From contig CAWFQE010000003.1 of assembly GCA_963817885.1 (NCBI GenBank), positions 1 to 64,000 on the forward strand: 64,000 bases of DNA, in the 5' to 3' direction. How positions within the stretch are numbered: position 1 is the stretch's first letter; each line of letters opens with the position of its first letter. This document shows positions 32,458 to 42,191 of the stretch, piece by piece. Below the pieces are notes generated by a model that saw only the letters and a list, made by a program, of their open reading frames with translations, was not told the origin of the DNA and did no database searches. The translations under genes and the position numbers were made by a program. This DNA comes from CAVOHU01 sp963817885. GTDB lineage: Bacteria; Acidobacteriota; Vicinamibacteria; Vicinamibacterales; JAKQTR01.

Positions 32458-35322
32458 ATGACAGTAGTCAGGCGTTTTCTCTTCGCATGCGCCATTCTGG
32501 TGATCCCGGCCACCGGGTTCGCGCAGGAGGCGGTGCTGAACGGAACCGTGACGGATTCCACCGGCGGGGTGCTGCCTGGGGTCACGGTGACCGCGACCAA
32601 CGAGGCCACCGGCAATACCTTCATTGGCGTCACCGACGCCAGCGGCCGCTACTCCATCCAGGTTCGCACCGGGTCCTACAAGCTCCTGTCCGAGCTTTCT
32701 GGCTTTGCAGGCACTTCGCGAACGGGTATTGGCCTGCTGGCGGGGCAGACAGCCACCGTCGATATGCAGTTGAAGCCCAGCGGCGTGGCGGAAACCGTGA
32801 CGGTCACCGCCGAGACCCCGCTGCTTTCCACGACCTCGTCGACCCTTGGCGGCAACGTCGATCCGCGCCAGGTGGCGGAACTGCCGGTGGCCGGGCGCAA
32901 CTTCATGTCGCTCGCGCTGCTGGCCCCGGGCAGTCGGACCCAGGCCACCAACGCTCTCCAGCCTTTGCCAGACCGGGGCCGGGCTGGTGACGTGCGCGAA
33001 TTCCAGATCAGCGTCGACGGGCAGCAGGTGACGAGGGATCTCGGCACCGGCACGCAGCCCCGCTACAGCAATGACATGATCTCGGAGTTCCAGTACATCG
33101 CCAACCGTTTCGACGCCACGATGGGCCGGACCTCGGGCGTGCAGGTGAGGATCATTTCCAAGTCGGGCACGAACCTGTTCTCGGGCGTCGGCCGGGTAAA
33201 CTACCGCAGCAGCAAGTTCAACTCAGAGGAACCGGTCCTCAAGAAGGTCCTGCCGATCAACAACCTGCAGCTCAGCACGGCGTTCGGCGGCCCGATCCTG
33301 AAAGACAAGCTGCACTTCTTCGTCAACTTCGAGTACGAGCGCGAACCGACGGAAAGCGTCTGGAACACCGCCTACCCGTCGTTCAACATCACGCTCGACG
33401 GCATCAACAACCAGAAGAAGGGCGGCGGGCGTCTCGACTATCAGCTTTCTTCGCAGACCAGGCTGATGGTGAAGTATTCCCGCAGCAGCTTGTACTCGCC
33501 CTTTGGCGCGGGCAGCACCAACCACCCGTCTTCGACCAGCAACAACTACGAATACAACGAAGAGTCATACGCCAGGTTCACACAGGTCCTCGGCAACAAG
33601 ACGCTCAACGAGATCGAGGGCGGGCGGTCCGTGTACGGTCTCAAGCAGGAGAGCCTCGTCACCTGGTCGAACCACTTCCAGGCGCCCAACGGCATCACGA
33701 ACGGGTCGCCTCGCATCAGGTTCACCACGATCGGCTTCCTCCCGAACCAGAATCTCCCGCGGCACCAGGACCAGTGGTACTGGAGCCTCAGGGACAACTT
33801 CTCGTTCTCGTTCGACGCAGCCGGCCGTCACGACGTGAGGCTGGGCGCGGAGTACCTGCATCGCAGCCAGATCCAGGACAACATGCGGAACGCGAGCGGT
33901 GAAATCGACGCCCGCGGAGGGCCGACGCCGGCCAACATCGAGTCGCTGTTCCCGGTGTGGAACAACGCGGACACCTGGAACCTCGCCGCCATTTCGTCGA
34001 TCACCCGCAACGACGTGATCGGCACCGGAGACTTCGCCAACTGGGTCTACTCGACCAAGCTGGCCGCATGGTTCCAGGACGACTGGAGAATGTCGGAGAA
34101 GCTCACGCTGAACCTCGGCGTGCGATGGGATGCCGATCTCGGCGGGTTCGCGAACATCGACTTCCAGCCGTGGGAGTCGAAGGGCGATTACAACCAGCTG
34201 ACCAACTTCCAGCCGCGCCTTGGCTTTGCCTACAAGCTGAACGACAAGACGGTCGTGCGCGGCGGGGTCGGGCTGTATATTGCCGGCGCGATCGCCGGCG
34301 ACGCGACCAACGCGAAGGGCAATGCCCAGATCGCGCTGCTGACCTACACGAACGACGGCCGGCCGGATTTCGCAGCCAACCCGACCAACGGGGCGCCGCT
34401 GCCGACCTTCCAGCAGGCCCAGTCGCAGTACTGCCACGTGAACAACAACGCCAAGGGATGCATCCAGCTGGCCGCGCTCGAGCTGGTCATGGCGCCCCAG
34501 TACGAGAAGCTGGCGAACAACTGGCAGGCCTCCATCGGCTTCCAGCGGCAGTTCGGACAGACGATCAGCGCCGAACTCGACTACATCTACAGCCACGGCG
34601 ACCACGAGAAGGGGATCGTCGACAACATCAACGTGACCTACAATCCGGCCACGGGCGCCAACTACCCGTTCTCTGATCGAACCCACCGGGTTGAGCCCAA
34701 CTGGGGCTACGTGAGCGCATCGGTGCACATGGGCCGTTCGGCCACCTCGGAAGTGCGGGCCTCGATGACGAAGCGGTTCAGCAGCCACTGGCAGGCCTCG
34801 GCGACCTACTCGCTGCGGTACTTCTGGGACGCGGAACCGCCGCCATTCAGCGGCACGAGCCCGGTTCCCTTTGCGACCGCTCCGGATCTGGGTGGTCAGT
34901 GGGGTTTGGGCGCTGGCGACCAGCGCCATCGGGCGACGTTCTCGGGAATCTGGGAAATCACCAAGGGCCTCCAGGCAAGCGTGCTTCAGTACATCGGCTC
35001 GGGCACGCGGCTGGCGACCACCTGGGGGACTGACCTGCGCGACATCAACGGCAACGGCGGGACCCAGCGCCTGCGTCCGGATGGCACCATCATCCCGCGC
35101 AACAACCTTGTTGGACCGTCACAGGCCCGGACGGACTTCCGTCTGCAGCAGCGGATTCCGATCCACGGCCGCGTCGCGATCGATGCGATCGCGGAGGTCT
35201 TCAACCTGTTCAACCAGGCGAACTACGTCGTCGGCACCCAGGAGAACCAGGTGTCGACCTATAACAAGCCCGTCAGCGGGGAGTATCGCACAGCGCAGCT
35301 GGGCGTCCGGCTGACCTTCTAG
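32458..35322 (+). CDS. TonB-dependent outer-membrane receptor with carboxypeptidase-regulatory-like domain
   Basis: A 954-residue outer-membrane transporter. The signal peptide ends at ATGFAQE (about residue 23). Residues 24-110 form a carboxypeptidase-regulatory-like beta domain (GTVTDSTGGVLPGVTVTAT, DASGRYSIQV). A plug with PRQVAELPVAGRNFM follows, and then a large barrel ending with YRTAQLGVRLTF, a typical C-terminal aromatic residue for outer-membrane insertion. ATG 32458 follows AAGGAG with seven-base spacing. It is under promoter module 2. A close relative lies at 39142 with an almost identical promoter. The substrate (peptide, siderophore or organic polymer) cannot be determined from sequence. 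Confidence 0.92.
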   Translation: MTVVRRFLFACAILVIPATGFAQEAVLNGTVTDSTGGVLPGVTVTATNEATGNTFIGVTDASGRYSIQVRTGSYKLLSELSGFAGTSRTGIGLLAGQTATVDMQLKPSGVAETVTVTAETPLLSTTSSTLGGNVDPRQVAELPVAGRNFMSLALLAPGSRTQATNALQPLPDRGRAGDVREFQISVDGQQVTRDLGTGTQPRYSNDMISEFQYIANRFDATMGRTSGVQVRIISKSGTNLFSGVGRVNYRSSKFNSEEPVLKKVLPINNLQLSTAFGGPILKDKLHFFVNFEYEREPTESVWNTAYPSFNITLDGINNQKKGGGRLDYQLSSQTRLMVKYSRSSLYSPFGAGSTNHPSSTSNNYEYNEESYARFTQVLGNKTLNEIEGGRSVYGLKQESLVTWSNHFQAPNGITNGSPRIRFTTIGFLPNQNLPRHQDQWYWSLRDNFSFSFDAAGRHDVRLGAEYLHRSQIQDNMRNASGEIDARGGPTPANIESLFPVWNNADTWNLAAISSITRNDVIGTGDFANWVYSTKLAAWFQDDWRMSEKLTLNLGVRWDADLGGFANIDFQPWESKGDYNQLTNFQPRLGFAYKLNDKTVVRGGVGLYIAGAIAGDATNAKGNAQIALLTYTNDGRPDFAANPTNGAPLPTFQQAQSQYCHVNNNAKGCIQLAALELVMAPQYEKLANNWQASIGFQRQFGQTISAELDYIYSHGDHEKGIVDNINVTYNPATGANYPFSDRTHRVEPNWGYVSASVHMGRSATSEVRASMTKRFSSHWQASATYSLRYFWDAEPPPFSGTSPVPFATAPDLGGQWGLGAGDQRHRATFSGIWEITKGLQASVLQYIGSGTRLATTWGTDLRDINGNGGTQRLRPDGTIIPRNNLVGPSQARTDFRLQQRIPIHGRVAIDAIAEVFNLFNQANYVVGTQENQVSTYNKPVSGEYRTAQLGVRLTF

Positions 35323-35345
35323 TCGTCGTCTTCAACGGCTTGGGT

Positions 35346-35374
35346 CGCGGGGGCTCTTCGGTCGGGCCCCCGCG
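35346..35374 (+). terminator. GC-rich terminator-like hairpin after the TonB receptor
   Basis: Stem CGCGGGGGC / GCCCCCGCG with an 11-base loop, 24 bases after the stop codon at 35322. No T tract is present, so it may act with other factors. Confidence 0.5.
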
Positions 35375-35482
35375 GCTTGAGCGCCCGCGCGCCCGGCATG
35401 ATCCACCGTGACAGCCGTCATCTGCCCCCTTGACGGCCAAGTCATGACCGGGACCCATCGATCAATCACCGAGGAGAACATC

Positions 35483-37291
35483 ATGTCGGCACGGCGCTCA
35501 ATCGGCGCGATGCGGGCGGTCGCCCGGATTGTCTGCGGCGGCTTCTGTGCAGGCCTGGCCGCCTTCTACTTCGCAGCAGGACCCTCGGCCAGCCATCTCC
35601 TGGCGCAGGCGCGTCCGGCCACGCCGGCGGCGCCCCCGCTGCCGGCCTACGCGGCACGACTCTCGCAGCCCAAGTACAAGCTGATCGTGGAGAAGGATGT
35701 GAAGATCCCGACCCGCGGCGGGTCCTATGTGATGGCCGACGTGTTCCGTCCCGACGCCGCGGGCGAGAAGTTCCCGCCGCTGCTCTCGCTGAGCGTGTAT
35801 CAGAAGGAACTGCAATACGTGCCGCACGCGGGGCCGTTCTCGCACCAGGAGCGGCCGGAGCCCGACTTCTGGGTCCCGCGCGGCTACGCCATGGTCTTCA
35901 TCGACAGCCGGGGCACGGGCCGCTCACCGGGCAACGCCGATGTCTGGAGCATGGCCGAGGCCCGCGACTACTACGACGCCATCGAGTGGGCGGCAGCCCA
36001 GAGGTGGAGCACCGGGAAGGTCGGCCTGGCTGGCGTCTCGTACTACGCCGTCACGCAGTGGAACGTCGCCAGCCTCAAGCCGCCGCATCTTGCCGCGATC
36101 ATCCCGTGGGAAGGGTTCGTGGACCAGTACCGGGATTGGGCGTACCGCGGCGGGCTGTTCTCGCAAACGCGCGTGATGCGCTGGTGGACCGACGTGACCG
36201 GCAAGCAGCTGCTCGAGCACACGAGGATCGACAATGCTGCCGCCTACGACGAGAACTACGTCTACAACATGATGGTGAACTACCTCGACGGTCCGTGGTG
36301 GGGCCAGGTGAAGTCGCGCGCCCAGCTCGACCAGATCTCGGTGCCGTTCTTCAGCGTCGGCAACTGGACGAGCTTCCACTTCAGGGGCAATGTCGAGGCG
36401 TTCGAGCGGGCCGCGTCGAAGGACAAGCTGTTCCGTGTGCACATCGGCGGGCGCCTCACCGAGTTCTACTCGGATGAAGGCAAGACCGAACAGCTCCGCT
36501 TCTACGACCACTGGCTCAAGGGCAACGACACCGGGATGATGAAGGAGCCGCCGGTGCGGCTCTGCGTCCGTACGAGCCCGAGAGACTGCCAGTGGCGCTT
36601 CGAAGACGAGTTCCCCCTCAAACGCACGACGTATACGAAGTACTTCCTGACCGCGGATCCGTCCGGGGGCCTGGCCAAGACCTCGACCAACGACGAGAAG
36701 CTCGCCACCTCCGCGCCCGCCGAGGAACGCGGCCTGACCTACGACGCAGGCCCGCTGTCTGCCGCCCGCGGCACACGCGGCGACCCCGGCGCGTCGTTCG
36801 TGTCCGAGCCCCTTGCCGACGACACCGAGATCACGGGACACGTCAACCTGGTGATGTGGATCTCGTCCGAGACCGACGATGCGGACGTGATTGCCCGGCT
36901 GCGAAAGGTCAAGGCTGACGGATCCATCGAGGAGGTGTCCGACGGCATCCTGAAGGTGTCGCACCGCAAGCTCGATCCGAAGCTGTCGCGGCCGGACCGG
37001 CCGTTCCACACCCACGACGCGGAGCAGAAGCTCAAGAAGGGCGATGTCGTGCCCATCGAAGTTGAAATCCGCACGACCAGCATGATCTTCCAGAAGGGCA
37101 CCCGCATCCGCGTCGACGTGCTGCCGCACGACAACGAAGAGTACTTCGCCGTGTACCACATCGGGAACAACACCATCTATACCGGGGGAGCCCGTGCCTC
37201 CTACATCCTGCTGCCGATCGTGCCGCCCAAACCCGGCGTGCAGCCGGACCTCGGCGGCATTCACGCTCGAGGAGGCGGGGGAGGAGAGTAG
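35483..37291 (+). CDS. Secreted CocE/NonD-family (X-Pro dipeptidyl-peptidase S15-like) hydrolase
   Basis: A 602-residue exported hydrolase with a signal region to about residue 43 (SHLLAQAR). The catalytic domain starts with VKIPTRGGSYVMADVFRPDA. FIDSRGTGRSPG and the nucleophile elbow GVSYYA follow, with the active-site Asp/His partners probably in the region RGNVEAFERAA and HIGGRLTEFYSD. The C-terminal galactose-binding-like domain includes ITGHVNLVMWISSETDDADVIARL, typical of CocE/PepX enzymes that cleave esters or peptides. ATG 35483 follows GAGGAG. It is flanked by TonB receptors, so it may process the imported substrate. Confidence 0.87.
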   Translation: MSARRSIGAMRAVARIVCGGFCAGLAAFYFAAGPSASHLLAQARPATPAAPPLPAYAARLSQPKYKLIVEKDVKIPTRGGSYVMADVFRPDAAGEKFPPLLSLSVYQKELQYVPHAGPFSHQERPEPDFWVPRGYAMVFIDSRGTGRSPGNADVWSMAEARDYYDAIEWAAAQRWSTGKVGLAGVSYYAVTQWNVASLKPPHLAAIIPWEGFVDQYRDWAYRGGLFSQTRVMRWWTDVTGKQLLEHTRIDNAAAYDENYVYNMMVNYLDGPWWGQVKSRAQLDQISVPFFSVGNWTSFHFRGNVEAFERAASKDKLFRVHIGGRLTEFYSDEGKTEQLRFYDHWLKGNDTGMMKEPPVRLCVRTSPRDCQWRFEDEFPLKRTTYTKYFLTADPSGGLAKTSTNDEKLATSAPAEERGLTYDAGPLSAARGTRGDPGASFVSEPLADDTEITGHVNLVMWISSETDDADVIARLRKVKADGSIEEVSDGILKVSHRKLDPKLSRPDRPFHTHDAEQKLKKGDVVPIEVEIRTTSMIFQKGTRIRVDVLPHDNEEYFAVYHIGNNTIYTGGARASYILLPIVPPKPGVQPDLGGIHARGGGGGE

Positions 37292-37344
37292 GCGGGAGCC
37301 GCGCTGACGGGCGGAAGTCGGGGTCGACGCAACAGGTGAGGAGC

Positions 37345-37368
37345 GGAAGCGCACGCCCGTGCGCTTCC
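37345..37368. terminator. Hairpin between convergent genes
   Basis: GGAAGCGCAC and GTGCGCTTCC form a perfect 10-base-pair stem with loop GCCC, between the plus-strand CocE-like gene end (37291) and the minus-strand amidohydrolase end (37404). A second stem, GGCCGTC/GACGGCC, follows closely. Probably a bidirectional terminator. Confidence 0.55.
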
Positions 37369-37403
37369 ACGCCTCGATGCGAGGCCGGCCGTCGGGGACG
37401 GCC

Positions 37404-38495
37404 TTACGCCGTTATGCGAAGCAGCTTCGCGGCGTTGCCTCCCAGGATCGCTTCCCTGTCGGCATCGCTCAACCCCGGCGTCTTCAGGACCAGGTCCACG
37501 GTCACGGGCCAGTTGAACGGAACGTCGGTCCCGTACAGGATCTGGCTCGCTCCCACCTCCGCCGCCAGGTGCCGCAGCCCTTCCTCGGAGAAGACCAGGG
37601 TGTCGATGAAGATCTCGTGCTTCATGTAATCGCGCGGGCTTCTCTTGTTGGCGCAATTGGCGTTGCTCCGCACCTCGCACGTGACGTCGGTGCGGCCGAG
37701 ATACGAGGCCAGGTAGCCGCCCGCGTGCGGGCCGCAGATCTTCAGGCCCGGGAACTTGTCGAGCGTCCCGTCGAAGATCAGGCGGGAGAGGAACACGGTG
37801 GTCTCGAGCGGATTGCCGATGATGTTGCCGAGGTCGCCCCTCCCGCCGAGCGATCCTTCCTTGATGAGGTTCTCGCCGCTCTGCGGGTGCATCAGCACCA
37901 GGACCCCGAGCTCGGCGGCCTTGGCCCAGAACGGGTCGTACTTCGGCAGCGTCAGGTCCTCGCCCTTCACGTGACCGCCGATCGAGACGCCCCGCAGCCC
38001 CAGCACCTTGACCGCGTGATCCAGCTGCTCGGCCGCGAGATCCGGATACTGGAGCGCGACCGAGGCCAGGGCGACGAACCGATCCGGGTGCGCCGCCACC
38101 CACTTGGCCATGCCTTCGTTCTGGGCCTGGACGATCTTCGCTGCGAGATCCCGATCCGCCCCGTACCACCAGTAGGCGTTGATGCTGAGCGCCTGGAGAT
38201 CGACGCCCTGCTTGTCCATCAGCTCGATCCGCTGCGGCCCGAGGATGTTGCCGCCGCCCCCTCGTGCGGAGTTTCCGAGCGGCGTGCCTTTGACGATCTC
38301 CGCAGCCTCCGGGATGATGCAGTGGGAGTGGATGTCGATCACCTTGACGCGGCGTTTCCCGACGAAGACCTGGCGGCGCGTGGCGGGAGCCGCCTGATCG
38401 CCCGGAAGACGGACTGCTGCCCACGCGCGGTCGGCGATCGCCAGGCCCGCCGCCGCTCCTGCCACCGTTCCCAAGAACTCTCTTCGATTCGGCAC
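37404..38495 (-). CDS. Exported amidohydrolase (amidohydrolase-2/ACMSD-like)
   Basis: A 363-residue metal-dependent hydrolase or decarboxylase. A Tat-like N-terminus (NRREFLGTVAGAAAGLAIADRAWA) is followed by the metal motif in DIHSHCIIPEA, where HxH binds the metal. VLMHPQSG, CGPHAGGYL and ILYGTDVPF (Asp of the active site) complete the barrel. I chose the GTG at 38495 because it is preceded by GGAGGAGAAC and gives the expected Tat signal; an ATG 36 codons upstream has no such site. Related enzymes act on aromatic ring-cleavage products. The exact substrate is unknown. Confidence 0.85.
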   Translation of the reverse strand: MPNRREFLGTVAGAAAGLAIADRAWAAVRLPGDQAAPATRRQVFVGKRRVKVIDIHSHCIIPEAAEIVKGTPLGNSARGGGGNILGPQRIELMDKQGVDLQALSINAYWWYGADRDLAAKIVQAQNEGMAKWVAAHPDRFVALASVALQYPDLAAEQLDHAVKVLGLRGVSIGGHVKGEDLTLPKYDPFWAKAAELGVLVLMHPQSGENLIKEGSLGGRGDLGNIIGNPLETTVFLSRLIFDGTLDKFPGLKICGPHAGGYLASYLGRTDVTCEVRSNANCANKRSPRDYMKHEIFIDTLVFSEEGLRHLAAEVGASQILYGTDVPFNWPVTVDLVLKTPGLSDADREAILGGNAAKLLRITA

Positions 38496-38787
38496 GTTCT
38501 CCTCCTCGTCCGGCGGCTCCCTCTTCCCCGGAGGATCGCCCGGACTGACCCTGCAATGGTCAGCGTTGCCGTGTTGACTGGACGGACATTCGGGGCGGGA
38601 CATCTCCTGCCCGATTGCAGAGACAACGCGAGTCCGCAGGTCTCGATCGCTGTCTCAACTGTTCGGAACGCTGTGCTGCGCATCATATAGCGCATGCTGG
38701 CAGGTCGCTAAACCCAGACTCTCCAGCCCGGCATTATCGGCGTCAAACGGGCAGATAAGGCGCCACCACCCATTTCGACGAAACGTC

Positions 38788-38818
38788 TTGACATGGTTGG
38801 ACCACCTGATGGTAGAGT
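38788..38818 (+). promoter_or_regulatory. Promoter-operator module 3, upstream of the second TonB receptor
   Basis: TTGACA 38788-38793 and TAGAGT 38813-38818, 19-base spacer. The spacer opens with the perfect operator TGGTTGGACCA (38794-38804). The module differs from module 2 by only a few bases, and the right-half ACCA is again present after the -10. A hairpin (38847-38871, GTGGCGGGC/GCCCGCCAC) follows in the leader. Confidence 0.7.
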
Positions 38819-39141
38819 CACCGCACCAGTCAACCAATATACCAGGGTGGCGGGCATTTCGCGCCCGCCACAGGCTCCACGCGCGTCTCTGATCCTCGTC
38901 TCGCAGGAGAAAGCCGGTGAGATTCCCGTGTCAGCGTCGCGCGCTCCAATGTCGTGCGTCAGGCGGAACCGAAACGTCGCTCCGCCGAAGTTCGACTGAT
39001 CGCATACATCTCACTCCATATGTGCCGCAGATCACGCAGAGCCGTCTGCTGCGTGCAACACCGCATCAGCCCGTTTCGGCGCCCGACATCAGGCCGACAG
39101 GTGGTCGGCCGATGCCGGTGTGAATTCAGGAGAGTCCCCCC

Positions 39142-42019
39142 ATGAATCTCGTCAAGCGCTGTGTATTGGCGTGCGCCTTGCTGGCTCTGCCAGCCATCGG
39201 CTACGCGCAGGAAGCCACGTTGAACGGCACGGTCAGCGATACAACCGGCGGCGTGCTGCCCGGTGTGACCGTGACCGCCACACTCGACGCGACCGGAAAC
39301 AAGTTCTCCTCGGTGACCGACACCGGCGGCCGCTTCTCGATCCCGGTGCGGGTCGGCGTCTTCGGGATCACGTTTGAGCTGTCGGGGTTCACGTCCGTCA
39401 CGCGCTCCGGCATCCAGGTCCTGCTCGGGCAGACCGTCACCGTCACGGCGCAGATGAAACCGGGCGGCGTGACCGAAACCGTCACCGTTACGGGGGAAGC
39501 CCCGCTCGTGACGACCGGCTCGTCGACGCTCGGGGGTAACGTCGAGCCCCGCCAGGTGGCGGAGTTGCCGGTGCAGGGCCGCAACTTCATGGCGCTCGCG
39601 ATGCTGGCCCCGGGGAGCAAGACGCTCACCGAGAGCGCCACCACGCCCGACACCGACCGGGGACGGACCGGGGATATCCGGGACTTCCAGATCAACGTGG
39701 ACGGCCAGCAGGTGACGCGGGATCTGGGAACCGGCGACTCGCCCAAGTACAGCCAGGACATGATCGCGGAGTTCCAGTACATCGCGAACCGCTTCGACGC
39801 GACCCGAGGCCGCTCGTCGGGCCTGCTGGTCAACATCGTCAGCAAGTCGGGGACCAACCTGTTCTCGGGACTGGCGCGGGTGAACTACCGCAGCGACAAG
39901 TTCAACTCGGAGGAGCCGGTGCTCAAGAAGAAGCTGCCGATCTCGAACCTGCAGCTCAGCACCGCGGTCGGCGGCCCGATTGTGAAGGACAAGCTGCACT
40001 TCTTCGCCAACTTCGAGTACGAGCGCCAGCCGACTGAAACGATCTGGAACACGGTGTACCCGAAGTTCAACATCGCGTTGGACGGCGTCGCGGACGTCAA
40101 GAAAGGCGGCGCGCGTCTCGACTATCAGCTGTCGCCCTCGACGAGGCTGATGGTCAAGTACAACCGGACGACGAACTACTCGCCGTTCGAGCCGGCCGCC
40201 GACGCGCAACACCCGTCCAGCACGAATACAAACCTCGAGTTCAACGACGAGCAGTACGGCCGGCTCACGATGGTCCTGAGCAACAGGTCCGTGAACGAGA
40301 TCGAAGGCGGCCGCGCGGCCTATGGAATCGTCCAGAACTCCGTGGTCACCTGGACGAACAGCTGGCAGGCGCCCAACGGCGTGACCAACGGCGGGCCCCG
40401 CATCAGGTTCAAGGACTTCACGTTCAACGAGAACCGCAACCTCCCGCGGCACCAGACGCAGTGGGTCTACAGTGTCCGCGACAACTTCACCACCTCGTTC
40501 GACGCCGCTGGCCGTCACGACATCAAGACGGGTGCGGAGTTCCTCTACCGCAAGCAGATTCAGGCGAACATGAGGAACGCCACCGGGGAAATCGACGCCC
40601 GCGGAACAGCCACACCGGCCGACCAGATGGAGCAGATCTTCCCCGTCTGGAACAACGCCGACACCTGGTGTCTGTCGTGCCTGTCCGCGGTCCCGGGCCT
40701 GGTCCGGACCTTGACCGTGGGCGTTGGCGACTTCAACAACTGGGTCAGCTCGAAGAAGCTTGGCGCGTGGCTGCAGGACGACTGGCAGCTTTCGCCGCGT
40801 CTCACGTTGAATCTCGGGCTGCGGTACGACGTCGCCATCGACGCGTTCGCTCAGGTCAACATCGCGCCCTGGGAGATCGACCGGGAAGTACAACGATTGG
40901 GGCGGCGGCTTCCAGCCGCGCACCGGATTCACCTACAAGCTGAACGACAAGACGGTGATTCGGGGCGGCGCCGGGCTCTACAAGGCGGACGCCGGATCCG
41001 GCGACATGACGCAGGCGAAGGGCAACGCCCAGATCGCCATCATCGTGGTCAACAACGACGGCCGGGCGGATTTCGCGTCGAACCCGTTCAACGGCAAGCC
41101 GCTGCCGACCTTCGATCAGGCCATGTCGCTCTTCTGCAATGTCAACAACGTGAAGGGATGTCTCTTCCGATCACTCGACGGCGTGATCCCGGACCCCAAG
41201 TACACTCACCTCGGCCACACGTGGCAGGCGTCGATCGGCATCCAGCGGCAGATCGGCGACACGATCGGTGTCGAGGCTGACCTCGTGTACACCAAGGCGT
41301 ACAACGAGACGTTCAGTACGGACAATTCCAACCTGACCTACAATCCGGCCACGGGCGTCAACTATCCGTTCAGCGATCTGACCCACAGGGCTTACTCCGA
41401 TTGGGGCCCGGTCACGACCTACGCGCACCTTGCGCCTTCCGAATCACGCGAGTTGCGGACCAGTTTCACCAAACGGTTCGGCAGCCGCTGGCAGGCCTCG
41501 GGGACCTACTCCCTGCGCTACTCGTGGGACGCGGAGCCGTTGCCGTTCAGCGGCACCCAGCAGGTGACCTTCCCGGTTGCCCCCGACCTGGGCGGTGAGT
41601 GGACTGCGGCCGCGGGCGAACAGCGCCACCGGGCGGTGTTCAGCGGCATCTGGCAGGTCGGTCACGGCTTCCAGGTGAGCGCGATGCAGTACCTCGGCTC
41701 CGGAATCCGGCAGAGGAACAACTACGGCGCCGACCTGCGGGACATCCAGGGCGGCGGCGGCACCATGCGCCTCCGGCCGGACGGCACCATCGTTCCGCGC
41801 AACTCGCTCATCGGACCGTCGCAGAGCCGGACCGACCTGCGATTCCAGCAGAAGATCAAGCTGGCCGGCCGCATGTCCGTCGACGGCATCATCGAGGTGT
41901 TCAATCTGTTCAACAGCCCGAACTATCAGGTAGGCGTTTCGGAGAACCTGACCACCTACAACAAGCCGATCAGCGGCGAATACCGCACGGCGCAGATGGG
42001 CGTGCGGTTCACGTTCTAG
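39142..42019 (+). pseudogene. TonB-dependent receptor with a +1 frameshift
   Basis: Close relative of the receptor at 32458: signal peptide ending AIGYAQE, carboxypeptidase-regulatory-like domain, plug motif PRQVAELPVQGRNFM and C-terminal YRTAQMGVRFTF. The frame breaks at about 40876. Removing the A at 40876 changes GAG ATC GAC CGG to GAG TCG ACC GGG, giving WESTGKYND, which matches WESKGDYNQ in the paralogue. The reading then continues without further stops to 42019, with a restored length of 958 residues versus 954. So the gene is either freshly disrupted or, equally likely, carries a sequencing/assembly error. If real, translation ends after 712 residues, before the last barrel strands. 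Confidence 0.85.
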
Positions 42020-42039
42020 ACACCGCCACTCCATATCCG

Positions 42040-42076
42040 GGCGGGGGCTCCCTGAATCTCGAGCCCCCGCCTCTTT
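42040..42076 (+). terminator. Intrinsic terminator after the frameshifted receptor
   Basis: Stem GGCGGGGGCTC / GAGCCCCCGCC (11 base pairs), 10-base loop, followed by TCTTT. It begins 20 bases after the stop codon and separates the receptor from the next genes. Confidence 0.7.
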
Positions 42077-42191
42077 GCGTGCGCGGTTGGGGGCCGCCTC
42101 GCGCGTCCCTGATGGCGCCTCCGGCTTTCCGAGGACCACGGTGCAGCCTCGCGGCGAGCGCCGGACAGGCCCAGGCGGGACAGGAGACCAA

